From: Miscanthus floridulus
Lineage: Eukaryota; Streptophyta; Magnoliopsida; Poales; Poaceae
Direction: 5' to 3'
Length of the DNA stretch: 64,000 bases
NCBI RefSeq assembly: GCF_019320115.1
Contig: NC_089589.1
Coordinates: 17,051,641-17,115,640 of the forward strand
The notes beneath the pieces are model-generated. The model was not told where the DNA came from and made no database searches. It was given only the letters and a program-made list of their open reading frames with translations. The translations under genes and the position numbers were made by a program. Below, piece after piece: positions 1 to 11,706 of this stretch. How positions within the stretch are numbered: position 1 is the stretch's first letter; each line of letters begins with the position of its first letter.

Positions 1-999
1 TTGGTTTTGATGAACCCGCTCAACAGGGCAGCCTCCATCTCCGTTTCTCACCTTGCTAGAGTTCAATGATCCAGCATCAACTACTGGTCCCGGAAGAGAT
101 TAGCTACCACCGCACCAGGCATATAGGGGAGAGTAGATCATCACCATAGTATCTAGTTCTGCCCCCATCATGTGGTTCCCCGTTCCTAGGAAAATGTGGA
201 GAGATTTTTGCCAGAGCGCCTGCCCCCCTGCTATACCAAAATATTGTGCCACGCCCCCTCTAGATTGAGAGCCCAGAGCCGGATCCTCAATAATACCTAC
301 AAAAACTTTTTCGGTTGCCAACCGTTACACACAAAGTCATTTATTGTGAGACAAATAGGCCACCAGCCTTGTCACTAATAGTTTTTTTGTCCATCCTTCC
401 AACTTTGACCAAATATCTTCACGATTGACGCTTTATTTGGATCAAAGAATTCTCAAAGGAATTTTGAAGGTATATATTTGAAAAGAAAGAACTCGCATCA
501 TAGTGTTTGGAGCAAAGGAAAATTGAGTTCCTTTCCAAAGGAAAGGGAATTAGAATAGTGCAAAACATAGGAAATAAGACCTCCACTTCAACCCAAGGGA
601 AAGAATCTTTGGTCTCTCTCACTTACTATGCTTGCTCATGTTCCCATAGTTTTTTTTGCCTCCATTCCAAACATCTCAGAGTATCAATTCCGGTGTTTTA
701 GAATCCTATGGTTTTTAAGTATTCGCTCTATCTTATTCATGTGCTTTTTCTATTCCTCTGTTTTGTATCCGTTTGTTCTAAACAGGCCCTGACCAATGGA
801 CAACCCCTAGGACTACATGGATAGCATGCGATAGGAACTTGGCATAATGCCAGAAATATTTGTAGTTTCATATTTGCTATAGAAGCAACAAAATTAATTA
901 CTATTCCACCTTCTCTTCGCTAAGTTATTCTTAGTTAGAATGACCCTTTTTAAAAAACACAAGAAAATATTATTTTTAGTGCCAACTTTATACACCAAT
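1..999. other. AT-rich intergenic DNA, no gene recognised
   Basis: Only short ORFs without recognisable domains are present. Positions about 430-790 begin and end with loosely complementary words (tttggatcaaa near the left, gttctaaacaggccct near the right), which may mark an old MITE. The ends are too diverged to define. Confidence 0.4.
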
Positions 1000-1860
1000 T
1001 TTCTAGGAAACCTTCACGCCATTATCGACAAAAAAGTTGTACATTGACTTAACCAAGAACACTCCATTTTCGTGTAGACGCCAAAGAAAGTTGTCTGACT
1101 CTTCATTAGTATTAATATTAGCCACTTTTGCAACAATAAGTTGCCAATATTTGAGTTTGTTTGCATCTAATGATCTTATAAAAGATACTTTTAGCATGAT
1201 GGAACTCAAAACTTCTACTATTGTTGCTTTGCTATCTTTGGACAATATCAAACAACAAATGATAATGAAATTTTAAAGCCTAGGAGCCCAACCACCCGTC
1301 TTCCACCAATCTAGTTTGGTTCTCACTGTTTATGTTAAATGAGCCTAGATCTAGGAACTAGGTATTCACACCCATGAAGCATATCCAAAAATATAAATCC
1401 TTCTACCATTTTATTTACTAAATATCTATTTTGTAAGAGGTTTTGCAATATACCATCTTACATGGTTCGAATAGCCATTTGATTAACAAACGCTTGCTCT
1501 ATAATTCAAAGTATAATTTTCCCATTTCTACCATCCTTGCTCCTTTGGCCGACAAAGAATCTCCTATTTAACTAATTTATACTCCTTTTTTGTTCATTTT
1601 GCCACAAAATTTTGATCTAAAGTAACCTATTCCTTTTAGTGCTCCTCTTGGGACCTAAAAAAGATAGCATGAAGAAAGGTAGGCTAAGTAAAACTAAGTT
1701 GATCAGCACTAATCTCCCTCCTGAAGAAATTTCTTTCCCTTTCCAATTGATATACCTTTTTTATTCTATTTTTGATTTCTTTCCAATCTTTATTATTTAA
1801 CTTTCTAAAGTGCATAGGGATACTATCCAAAGAAAATACTTAATTCATTTTCTCTGCAAA
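1000..1860 (-). pseudogene. LINE (non-LTR retrotransposon) reverse transcriptase fragment
   Basis: Read on the minus strand, 1840-1745 encodes IPMHFRKLNNKDWKEIKNRI. After a one-base frame change it continues with GKEISSGGRLVLINLVLLS and then LPFFMLSFL. This is the conserved RT thumb region of plant L1-type LINEs, whose usual form is GGRLxLINSVLSSLPxFMLSF. Further along, 1251-1003 encodes SDNFLWRLHENGVFLVKSMY, the segment that normally precedes the C-terminal zf-RVT domain. The N-terminal endonuclease and the RT catalytic YxDD region are not visible. Several stops and frameshifts show that it is dead. Neighbouring sequence is AT-rich and shows no host gene. The LINE identity is secure from these motifs; the exact ends are not defined and no poly-A tail or target-site duplication was found. 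Confidence 0.85.
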
Positions 1861-2595
1861 GGTGAAACAATGGAATTGGGTCAAAGGGAAAATCTCTACA
1901 ACACTAGACCATTTTGAGTGCAATTAGCACCTGATTTATTGCGGTCAATCACAAGAGGAATGAATTAGGGTTAGAGTTTGGTGGTTTGGGGCTTATCTGT
2001 GGTAAGAGGAATCCCATGGGAGCTCATTGAATCATTGTTGGTAGTGGGTGAGGTGGTGGGGTAGCATATATGTTCACCCCATCCTTGTGGTGACGAACTT
2101 CGGTTCAACCATGGAGGAGATGGTTGTGTCGAGCTTTGTGTGGTTAGCATCAGTGGGGGTGAAGACATTGCGCCCTAGAGCCAGGTGGGGCGCTAGTGGA
2201 TGCGTGGAAGCTTGGCTAAACGGTGAAGAAGATGTCAAGCGAGAAGCCATGCCGCAAAGAAGTTCGTGTTGGGTGGTGGCTCCGGCGATGGGGGCACCAT
2301 TGAAGCAAGGCTAGGAGAATGGTGGTAGTGAGGGAGAGAAGGTGCACATGGAAAGATACAGTGGGGGCACCATTGTTGTGCATCTCTAAGTTTCTAAATA
2401 TGTTTCAAAATAGAACGAATGTTTCCTACCAGTAGACTGAAATAACTAGCGGTTTTGCTCCCACTTGTCATTCTTTCAGGTCGTATTGAACTTTTGATTC
2501 TAAGACGACAAATTGTTTCGCTTAGTATGCCTCCTGTATATTATATTTATGGAAATAGAGATTTTCTTTAAATCATGGAGTAGATTATTTTTTTA
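1861..2595. other. intergenic, nothing recognised
   Basis: Contains a moderately GC-rich patch (about 2040-2350) with short ORFs on both strands. None has a recognisable domain, so I do not call a gene here. Confidence 0.35.
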
Positions 2596-3061
2596 GGGTG
2601 CATTTGATAGGGATCTAGATTCTCTTAGAAACATTTCAAATCCAAACTCTTTCAAGAAATGTTTCATGTGATGAATCAGAATCACTTTGTAAAAGTGTTT
2701 GGCTGGTAGGCTGGATTTTGATCCACATAAAGATATAAATTTTCTTTAAAAATCTATAAATAAAAATATGCTTCAAAAAATTCTAAACTTTTCGTGGATG
2801 AAGAATAATTTAAATACAACCCATTTTAATTTGTTGCACTAAAAAGGATTACAACTAAAAAAGTAAATTAGTAGCGCATAAATGCGTCAAAGAATCTGAA
2901 ACGATTCTATACGAAACCACCATGTCCGGGTTTCTAACTTTCTTGAACAAAATGCGGAACTGAAATGTTTTGGCTTGGATCCATGCAGCAGAACACCGTT
3001 TAGAGCGGTTTCTAGTGATTCACGTGAGAAAAGAATCCGATTCAGACATCCAAATGGGGGC
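2596..3061. mobile_element. Tourist-type (PIF/Harbinger) MITE, 466 bp
   Basis: The left end reads GGGTGCATTTGATAGGGATC. The reverse complement of the right end reads GCCCCCATTTGGATGTCTG, an imperfect inverted repeat. The element is flanked by TTA at 2593-2595 and TTA at 3062-3064, the trinucleotide duplication typical of PIF/Harbinger elements. It holds no ORF of note. Confidence 0.75.
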
Positions 3062-3231
3062 TTAATAAACCAAGGACCCGTTACTTATTTGAATGAATAA
3101 TATAAATAAAGTTTGAGGGAATTATGTAAGTATGTAATTTAGGGAAGGTGCCTACCTTTGTTTGCAAAAGAATACAACGTCTAACACCATGAGGAAATGT
3201 TGTTTCCGTGACGTGTGCCATAATAGAATAT

Positions 3232-3360
3232 GGTCCCATTTGCTTCGCTGAAAAAACAAGCCGAAACACTGTTCCGACTGATTTGTTGTGAGAGAAAAAT
3301 ATTGTTCCGACTGAAAAAATAAGCTGAAAAGTACGGATTATAAGAGAAGCGAACAGGGCC
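3232..3360. mobile_element. small grass MITE (GGCCCTGTTCGCTTC-type ends)
   Basis: The left end is GGTCCCATTTGCTTCGCTG and the right end is AAGAGAAGCGAACAGGGCC, which is its inverted repeat. The core holds the family word TGTGAGAGAAAAATATTG. Two diverged relatives lie at about 61439-61515 and 63018-63100. Confidence 0.75.
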
Positions 3361-3772
3361 TATGTCCCCATTGATCAATCCTCATCTTTTAGCATGTCAT
3401 CGTCCACCCTTGTTCTTCGGACCATACACCATGTCAATATATATAGACCTAGATACATGAGATATTTTTTTATATTTATTATATATGGTCAAACAACATC
3501 AATTGGCACACAAGTACCTTCCAGGAAGCTAACCTTTGATCCTTCCAAGAGCAGTCAACTATTTCGGCAACATCCAACCAATCTATCTCTCGTCCGATTC
3601 ATGTCCAAATCAACCTTTGATCCCTCTACTATGTTCGATTCGAATAGCTATGTTGTATCCTCCGGTGACGACTCCAACGTGGTTAGGACTTTGAGTTTGG
3701 GATGACATCGTTGGCTAGAGAATGGGGGCTAGAGGAGTAAGTGGGGGTTTGGCCGACCTCTCTCCATGTCGC
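3361..3772. other. intergenic or left part of an Athila-like LTR
   Basis: An AT-rich stretch with a short ORF at 3394-3705 that has no recognisable domain. The part just before the solo LTR (about 3650-3772) may belong to the gypsy LTR that resumes at 5753, because the solo LTR has clearly split one sequence here. Confidence 0.3.
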
Positions 3773-5752
3773 TGAAAGGTCCTAAAAGGCTAGAGGAGGG
3801 TTGAATAGCCTAATAAAATTTTCTACAAATCACTAGAGCAACTTGTTAGTCAATTAAATAGCGTAAATGCTTTTTGCTCTAGCTCTACACAAAAGGCAAG
3901 CCACCTACCATAATTCTAGTAATCTATCAATCTATAGCACACCAAAACTAACTAGAGAGCTAAAAGAAGCTAGTTACTTCTAAGCACAAGTCTACTCTAC
4001 CTAACAAGCTACTACTAACTACCTCTACACAAGTAAGGCTATGAATGTAAAGACAAGATAGAGTGGACGATTATACCGAGCCGGTCAAGCGATGTGTCAA
4101 TGAATAAGAAACCCAATGAGACAATTTGACACACAATTTATCCCGAGATTCACTTGCTTGCCAGCAAGCTAGACGACTCACTCACTTGAAGGTTCACGCG
4201 CTTATAGGCATCACACGCCTAACCCACAAAGGGTGCCGCACAACCAACACAAGATGAGGGTACATAAGTCATGAGTAATCCACTAGAGTCACCTTTCACG
4301 AATCTCCCACAGGGAAGGCGCAAGAACCCCTCACACGATCACCCGTGTGGCCACGAACAATGTCCACCTCGTGCCAACACTCCTCCGCTGTTCCAAGCCA
4401 TCTAGGTGGTGACAACCACCAAGAGTAACAAGAAAACCACAGCAAAATCGATCCCCAAGTGCCACTAGATGCAATCACTCAAGCAAATACACGTTGAATC
4501 ACTCCCAACTCACTTGGATGCACAAACAAGCAAGAGATTGAGTGGGAGAGGTTTGGCTCAGCTCAAAGGGATGTATCAGTGATCAAAATGTCCAAGAAAA
4601 TGAGCTAGAGCTGGCCAACATCTATTTATAGAGCCCCTAAGGCTCCACTAGCCGTTACTCCCACGCAGGGGCAATCGGACCGAGAAAGCAGCTCTAGACC
4701 AAGGGGTCTAGACCAATGCTCGCAGGTCTGGTTCCCTTCTCCTTTGAATGCTGAGTCGCCACGTGTCTCCTAGCCGTTAGACGGCTCCGGAATGAGGTCC
4801 GAATCGAGGAACAGTGACTGCTCCGGACCATCGAGCCATGGTCCAGTTCACTTCCGTGTCTAACCAACAAGCGCCACGTGTCCCGCTTGAAACTTTTGAC
4901 TATTGCCGCGCTCAACAGCTGACTCCCATGCGACCGTACTGGGCAACCGGACTTGGGGTCCGGACCATACTCTACTGGAGTCTAGAGCACTCCAGAGAGG
5001 TCCAGAGAGCATCAAGATGCTCCGAACCCAGTCCCCCACAGCCATCTGGACCATTCACCCTGCGTCCGGACTTCTCTCGCTTCTTCGCTATGCGCTACGT
5101 GGCCAGGGGGTTACCAACTAGATCGAGGGCCAATGGTCCGATTGCCCCCATAGGCCAGGGTTCGAAGCTACACCAAAGCACAGGGTCCCTAGGGTTTGGT
5201 TCTGGACCCATCACCGATGGTCCGGACCACCCAAAACCCTAGGGTCCGGATCCTGTTTCTTCACCAATTCAACTCCTTTCTTCCACGCTTGCTTCCATGT
5301 GCTAACACCAATGTGTCTCACCACTTGTGCACATCTGTTAGCATTTTTTCAAAGCATTTTCAAGGGTTTTAAGTTAGCACACTAGGTCCTAATGCATATG
5401 CATGAACAATGTCACCTAGTGGCACTTGATAACCGCTTTAACCAAGATTTTTCCCTCTTCATAGTACGGCTATCTATCCCAAACCCAATCACACCCTCTA
5501 TGGTGTCTTGATTGGCGAAACAAAAATGGCCCTATCCATATAACTTTGTCTTGAGCCTAATTTTGTTTTTTTTCTCTTTCTTCTTTTCCAAGTTGGAGTA
5601 CTTGATCCATCTTTTGGCCACCTCCATCACCATGAGTGCCATCATCTAGCTCCATCACTTGGGGTGTACTAACCTATCTCTTAATCACACTTAGAGCCAA
5701 AGGTTAGTACACTAGGTTTCATTAATTAGCCAAAACCAAACTAGGGCTTTCA
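3773..5752 (-). mobile_element. solo LTR, about 1,980 bp, TSD GTCGC
   Basis: The unit begins TGAAAGGTCC and ends GGGCTTTCA. On either strand it therefore starts TG and ends CA, as LTRs do. A perfect 5-bp duplication, GTCGC, lies at 3768-3772 and 5753-5757. There is no internal coding region and no second LTR, so this is a solo LTR left by LTR-LTR recombination. Minus orientation is a guess, from resemblance to grass LTRs starting TGAAAGCCCTAG. It contains many TCCGGA-like words around 4700-5260. Confidence 0.8.
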
Positions 5753-5757
5753 GTCGC

Positions 5758-6680
5758 CCAATGCCCCCTGGAGACCAAACCATCTCAGTCTTCTCCACAT
5801 GTAAACTAGCACACTTGTGATTCATCCTAGTCATAGGGATTAAGTCGGTTTGATCGGATGGTGTGGGGGATGCTCTCATATGGATTGAAGGGTCCACTTA
5901 GCCACTCCACTACTATAAAAAGGGGTAGTACCCCCTCACTCTCAAGACACCAAGGAGAAGCTACTCATTATACACTTAGGAGAAGCCATACTCTAGTAGT
6001 AGCATAGACAATAAGGAGAGAGCGAGGAGAGTGTGGAGAAGGGTCGGACCTGTCTGGTGTCTTCTCTGATCTGTACCTCGGCGAATGCGGGCTTGTCTAT
6101 AAGTAAGCATCCGGGATTCGTTATGGTATTTGATCCTTAATTCTGGTAAAGTATTTACTTTAGTTGTTCATCGGTTCACCGCCCTTAACCTAGTACTCTA
6201 ATCAATTTCATCGGGATTCGGACTAGAGTAGTAAGATATAGTGTAGACATGATGTCTAGGCTATACGTTTACCTGTGTCTATAGCTTAACCCATGGTTTG
6301 TTTGTGGTAGTCAGCAGGTGGTGATGGCCATATCTGATCTCTGTATTCCACCCATTTGGGTAAGCTCTTGAAATGTAGGTCTTCTCTACTAGGTGGTTTA
6401 GCACCCTTCTCATCCCCTTTCTATCGCTAAGTGGCCTAGTGACCCGAAGTGAACAATCTTTGTATCTATCTTACCTTTCTAGTTTCATAACCATAGAAAT
6501 CCTCTTTACCCAATCTATCATATACCCTTGTCTCATCCTAGGACGATCTTAGTTCTTTGTTAAGCTCACTTCACGTTCCCAGTGGAGATCGATAGCTTGG
6601 AATACCCCCGGGTGAAAGCTACATTGACAGTTGTGTTCTTGCGGTTTATTATGTGTGCCACCTTAGTGTCAACAAGCTTT
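5758..6680 (+). mobile_element. 5' LTR (3' portion) of an Athila-like Ty3/gypsy element
   Basis: The segment has a TATA box at 5914-5920, a transcribed-looking leader, and a primer-binding-site-like sequence right after its 3' end at 6682. A gag region follows. The start of the LTR is uncertain because the solo LTR at 3773-5752 interrupts its left part. No matching 3' LTR is visible in the window. Confidence 0.6.
5914..5920 (+). promoter_or_regulatory. TATA box of the gypsy LTR
   Basis: The sequence tataaaa sits in ctataaaaaggggtag, a strong TATA context about 750 bp upstream of the primer-binding site, as expected for an LTR promoter. Confidence 0.55.
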
Positions 6681-6681
6681 C

Positions 6682-6703
6682 TGGTGCCATTGCTAGGAAC
6701 GGT
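6682..6703 (+). other. degenerate primer-binding site
   Basis: The word TGGTGCCATTGCTAGGAACG resembles the TGGCGCCGTTGCCGGGGA-type primer-binding site used by Athila/Tat elements. It lies between the LTR and gag, where a PBS should be. Confidence 0.6.
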
Positions 6704-6799
6704 AATTGTTCTTAACATAGAATTGAGTCACCCATTTATCTATTTTGTTTATCCTTTATACCTTGGACTCAACTCCTCTATCAATTTGTCGCTCCAACG

Positions 6800-9370
6800 G
6801 TCGCTAGTATGAAGCCACCACAATCATCAAACCCATTCATACACTTGTCTATGAGCTTCATCCTTATTTCATAGCCATAGTTCTGGAGCAATAATTTGCT
6901 TGGGAAGAAGATGAAAACCCCTACACCCATTTACGGGAATTCGAGCAGATGTGTTCATGCCTTCATATTGATGGCATGTCACAAGAAACCCTGAAATGAA
7001 AGCTATTTTCATTCTCTTTGACGGGATTAGCTAAACATTGATATGCGCGTAATGTAGGGGTGTAGAAGGAGAGTGGGAAGATTTGTAAACCTACTTCTAT
7101 CTATCCTTCTTTCCTATCTCTCGAGTTGTTCATCGTCGAATGAAGGTCCTAACCTTCAAGCAAAAAGAGAATGAACCTCTAGGTGCATCATGGGCCTATT
7201 TTACCGATCTTGTCTCTTCAGGCCCAGATCTTGCTATACCTGATCCAATACTCTTACAACATTCATATTTAGGTCTTAGCAAGAATTCTGCATAATTTCT
7301 TGATATAGCCTTTGGAGGAACTTTCCTTCAATTATCTGCTAGTGAAGGGTGAACTATTCTTGATAAAATCCTTGAAAACGCTCCTTACATAGGCATTCAT
7401 GATGAACTCCCTGAGGAAGAAGAGGAATCATCCCCCAAGTAAGAAGAAGAATTCCAAATAGCTGAATCACCACCACTCCAATCCCAAGATTTTGCTATCA
7501 ATGCCAAACCACCAATACCCCAAATCCCAACTCCAAAGAAAGAAGAAATTCAACCTTTGGAATTCCCTTTTGAAAGCAAGGATGATCTCTACTACAGAAA
7601 CATTTTCTGCGGCGGGTGAATTTGCTTTTGCGCAGCAGGCAAACGCGTCCGCCAGCGTGGGAAGGTCACGGTAAATCGTGGCCTTCCTGCGGCGGGCCGC
7701 TTTGCCCGCTGCGGTTAATCGATTTCCCGCGGCGGGCACGTTAGGATGCCCGCCGCGGTTAAATGTTTCAAAAAAAACCAAAAAAACCCAGGAACCCGCC
7801 GGCGAGCCGATTCTCGAGCCCACCGATGAGCCCATTCACAACCCAATACTGGCACCACCGCACCTCGCTGGATCCGCCGCTGGGGTCTCCACCTTGCCGG
7901 ATCTGCCGTCGAGGAGGTCATCCTCATAGGATCTGCGCCATTGCCGTAGGTTGGGGCCATCTCGCCATGGATCCGTGTCGTCGCCATGTGGATCCACGTC
8001 GTGGGAGCAGGGAGTAGACGTGGCCGCCCTAGATCTGCCGCCGTGTGGATCCACATCGTAGGGAGTCGACGCGGCCGCCTGGATCCGCCGCCGTGTGGAT
8101 CACCCATCCCTACGTGCCATGCAGCTCCTCGCCTATGAGAGAGAGAGATGAGGGAGGTACTAAGAGGAGAGAGAGGGTGGGAGAGAGAGGGAGAGAAAGA
8201 TACCAGGCACCGCGGCGCTCTCCTCGCCAGATCCGGTCACGGTCCTGGACCCGCGTGGTGGTGCATGCGACGGAGAGGTGGTGGGGCGTGCGACCTTGCT
8301 CAATGCTGCGCCGCGGAGAGGCCTTCACACACCGGTGGCGTGCGTGATAGAGAGGTGGTGGCGCGTGTGACCTCGCTTGTCCCTACGCCGCAGAGAGGCC
8401 TTCACACGCTGGCGAGGGAGAGAGAGAGACGGAGTGGGAGAGAGAGGGAGTGGGAGAGGGAGAGAGAGAGAGGGAGTGGGAGAGGCCTTCACGCTGGCGA
8501 CGGAGGGAGTGCGTGCATCGCGGGTTGTCGTGGGGTGGAGGTGCTCGTCGCGAGTCGCGAGGTGGGCGAGGTGGGAGCGACGCCTGGGGATGAGAGGTAA
8601 GAGGACTGAAACCCTAAGTGCTCATTTTATACCAGTACCCGCTACGGGCCTCGCCCTGGGCCTATTGGGCCTCGGCCTTAACCGAGGCGGGCTTTATAGG
8701 ATGCCCGCCACGGTACATCAATTTACCATGGCAGACCTCTTAATATGCCCGCCATGGAAAATAGGTATTTTCCGTGGCGGGCATATTAAGAGGTCCGCCA
8801 TGGTAAATCGATTTACCGTGGCGGGCAAAAGTGCCCGCCTCAGTAAATAAAAAATGCCCGCCGCGGTAAATCGTGGGATTTACCGTAGCGGGCAAAAATA
8901 GGAGCCCGCCGCGGAGAGCGTTATCACAACGCTGCGCAAATTTGTTTTTGTAGTAGTTCTTGATTCTGATTTAGGAAACACCTCGACTTCCCTATACAAA
9001 AGAGATCTTCTGCATCATGAGCTCCAAAACTTCATTCTCCAAACCATCTCAAGGAGATGATCCAGGAGCTAACATCCATCATGAGCAATGAGTGGCTTAA
9101 GGAGGCTGAAACTTCATCCAAAGTAATTTAGATCATTTTCTCCCTCCACAACCATATGTTGTTTCATGAACAACACTGCTTTAAACTCTCTTTATAATTC
9201 CACCGTCAGAGTGAATATCATGTTTGATTCTCTAGCTTATGCTCTCTTTGCTGGCGATGAACCTCTAACTCCTGACTGACAAACATCTCAAAATTCCATC
9301 TGGAAAATTCATCAAGAGTCATGGGGTTGCACGTAATCAAATCACCATTAATCAACTCAAGTGGCAAACC
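6800..9370 (+). pseudogene. Athila-like gag, interrupted and decayed
   Basis: Conceptual + strand pieces include FEQMCSCLHIDGM, KENEPLGASWAYFTDLV and DPILLQHSYLGL, which match the Athila/Tat gag core (EPLGxAWxRF, LLQxFYxGL). After an inserted element (7589-8957) the protein resumes with DLGNTSTSLYKRDLLHHELQ and later SLAYALFAGDEPLTP and KSHGVARNQITINQLKW. Joining 7588 to 8958 across one copy of the TCT duplication keeps the frame: ESKDDL then DSDLGN. Several in-frame stops and shifts make the gene inactive. No protease, RT or integrase follows before the next transposon, so the element is truncated. Confidence 0.75.
7589..8957. mobile_element. non-autonomous CACTA-like element in the gag, TSD TCT
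   Basis: The ends are CTACTACAGAAACA on the left and TTTTTGTAGTAGT on the right. A TCT trinucleotide lies on each side (7586-7588 and 8958-8960). Near both ends are many copies of a subterminal word of the type TTTACCGTGGCGGGC in both orientations, which is CACTA-like. The terminal bases are CTACTACA rather than canonical CACTACA. The middle (8130-8480) is GA-rich low-complexity sequence. The GC-rich ORFs inside have no recognisable domains. Confidence 0.65.
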
Positions 9371-10349
9371 AACCCGCCCCACACCATGTCATGCACTGCA
9401 CGTGTGGCACATCTTTTGCTTCTCTTAACTTCACAACAGATGTAAACCAATCACCCATTTAACTTGATTTGACCGTTAGTCAATTTCCCCCGTGGGACTA
9501 AGACTCCGATGCTATTTGGTTAGGGCTTTTAGGCCCGCAATCGGTTCACAGCACAAACTGATCCCACTGCTTCCCATTTGGTTATGCATGTCTGTAACAG
9601 ATCACGACATTAATGGATGTGGCCCTAGTACAATGGCGATATCGCTCGTCTTCCAGCGGTATCCGATCCCCTCGCATAATCGCAAGAAAAATCTCCACCT
9701 GAACCACCGGAAGACGCTTGCGCTCTCGTGCATGCGCCGCCATGTCTCCCACGCGTCTTCGTCGCTTCGCTGCCGAACCCTACCACAGGGAGGATTTGTC
9801 TTCATGGCGTCCTCCTCAACCCAGATGTGTGTGCACCTCCATTCTCTGCTTGCCGTCGAATCCATAGTTTCAGTGAGCCTCTCCCTCCTCTTCATCTTCT
9901 CTGCGAATTTGGGGCCATCAGCACCAGTTTCTAGCCCCAGTGCTCTGTCTTGGCTTCCTATTCTAATCCTCCTTAGCTTCATGTTTCTGCTATGAGGGAT
10001 TCCATCATGAGCCATGCACACCTTCACGGTGGGCAAAGCTGCTCCAAGCGTGGTAAGTTTAGGTTCCGATTCTTCTATTATCTTGTTCCAAACCAAACAC
10101 ATGGATGGCAATTGAAACCACTACAATGAGTAAACAAACAATCTCCACTTTCCATTACAGTGTAAGCATTAGCCCTGCAATCTGATCCCATTTATCTTTC
10201 CACTTACAGAGCTGAACCAAACACTACCATCTAGCATTTAATCAGAGCCTTAGGATTTATTTGATTTTAATTGAATAAAATTAGGTCAAGGCCTAATAAA
10301 ATCCAACACTGAATTGGGTCAATGCGTGCTTAGTTGCCTTAAAATTCTA
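9371..10349. other. unresolved repeat-like DNA
   Basis: ORFs of 167 and 169 codons overlap on opposite strands at 9492-10111, without recognisable domains. The interval begins near ctatttggttagggc and has gaaccaaacac near 10225, weakly complementary words that could be the ends of a hAT- or PIF-like element. No convincing target-site duplication was found. Confidence 0.3.
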
Positions 10350-10495
10350 GAGGGTTTTACCCTGTGTGCAATTATAAAAGATTATCGTTGTTTACATGCC
10401 ACTAAAAAGTTTGAGGGCACCCAGTTGCCACTAGTCGGAACTTTTCTATCGTCCACGCCATTCCGTCCACCTTCCGTCTAGTTTTCACCATTTAG
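10350..10495 (+). repeat. MULE left terminal inverted repeat
   Basis: About 145 bp. It pairs with the broken right repeat at 11394-11434, 27214-27287 and 33815-33818. Identity is roughly three quarters by eye. Confidence 0.7.
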
Positions 10496-10799
10496 CTGCC
10501 CTGACATGTGGGCCCACCAGTAAAGATGTCCAGAATATCCCCTCTCTCTCTCCTGATCTATCTGCACGTCCACGCCGCCCCTCTCCAGTGCTCACCGTGC
10601 GCTCGCCCGAGTGGCGGTGGCTGGGCTGCGCGTCGGGCGGTGCTGGGCTCGCTGCACGCTCGAGGAGGACACCACGAGCAAAACCGGCGTAGGGGATGAG
10701 TGGGGTCAATGGTGGAGAGATGAGATGGCCGACGACAGCGCTGCGCTAGAGAGGGGCGAGGCGAAGCCAGCATAGGGATGGACGTCCAGTAGTAGGAGC

Positions 10800-11005
10800 T
10801 ATTCGAGGCCACCGGCTCTAATGCCGCGAACGCCGCGTGGGCCCTCGACAGGTACGGCCAGGGTGGCGGCGGCGGATACCCGCTCTACGACTCTAGGGAC
10901 TACCTGTTCCTCGATGTCGGCTTCTGCTGCGTCCGAGAACGGCCGCCCCGACGTGTCCTACACCAAGTGGCGCTAGCAGCCAGTCGCGCTGCCATCTCCC
11001 CAGGT
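10800..11005 (+). pseudogene. captured trichome-birefringence-like (TBL) exon fragment
   Basis: The reading YPLYDSRDYLFLDVGF, followed after a one-base frame change by ENGRPDVSYTKWR and then a stop, matches the TBL/PC-esterase N-terminal region. The family has YPLYDxxxCPFLDxGFxCxxNGRPD and YxKWRWQPxxCDLPRF there. TBL proteins are Golgi polysaccharide O-acetyltransferases. The exon ends at CCATCTCCCCAG followed by gt, so the native exon-intron boundary appears to have been captured as well. The conserved first Cys is replaced (DYL for DCP), the Trp of WRW is a stop, and a frameshift is present. It is a dead Pack-MULE passenger. Confidence 0.7.
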
Positions 11006-11456
11006 TCGTTTTCATTGCTTCGATTTGCTACTATCTTCTTCCTTGCTTCAGTCGTTCCATGTCCGCCATCTCTAGATTCTAGAGATTGGTTTGCTAAGCT
11101 TGTCAGAGCAGGAAGAAGCGTGTGTGGGCATACTACTATCTCCATGCATTTTCTTTTTGTTGAATCTTGAACCAGTCTAAATTTGGTGCTGCTACTTCAA
11201 ACTTTCAACACTGGGCATTGGTGCAACAATGAGAAACAATTAGGGGGCATGCGCAGTCAGCAGCCGGACGTCCACGATTCAAGCGCTGTGTAAGCCAGTG
11301 GCACAAGAGGAACATCAAACTCTTGCATGGTGCTCAGACCTAAGGTCAGTTTGGACTTTTTCATGCAGCAGTTTAACACCGTTAGTGATGAAAATGGACA
11401 GAATGGCTCGTGTGATAAAAAAGTTTTAGCAGTGCACTATGCCAGATTTGGACATC

Positions 11457-11706
11457 ACTGCCGGCCTCATCATTGTCGAATTTGTGAGAACCGGCAGTGA
11501 TGTAGCTTCACTGCCGGTTATGAGCTTGAAAATGAGAAAATAATTGGGGCTAGGCTAAAACCGGCAGTGAAGCACCACATCACTGCTGGTTTGTGGCTTG
11601 AACCGGCAGTGTTTTGGTGGCCACTTATCACTGCTGGTTCAAGCCACAAACCGACAGTGATTGGGCTCTATCACTGTCGATTCTAGCTAATAATCGACGG
11701 TGATAA
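11457..11706. repeat. left subterminal repeat array of CACTA 1
   Basis: Repeated words of the type CACTGCCGGTT and AACCGGCAGTGAT occur in both orientations, forming potential hairpins. In En/Spm-type elements such arrays bind the element-encoded protein. Confidence 0.8.

Noticed and set aside
8130..8850. GA-rich ORFs of 100-157 codons
   Set aside because: Low-complexity GAGAGG repeats inside a non-autonomous CACTA-like element give open frames by composition.
9492..10111. Overlapping 167- and 169-codon ORFs on opposite strands
   Set aside because: No domain is recognisable, and the interval has transposon-like edges. Kept only as unresolved repeat-like DNA.
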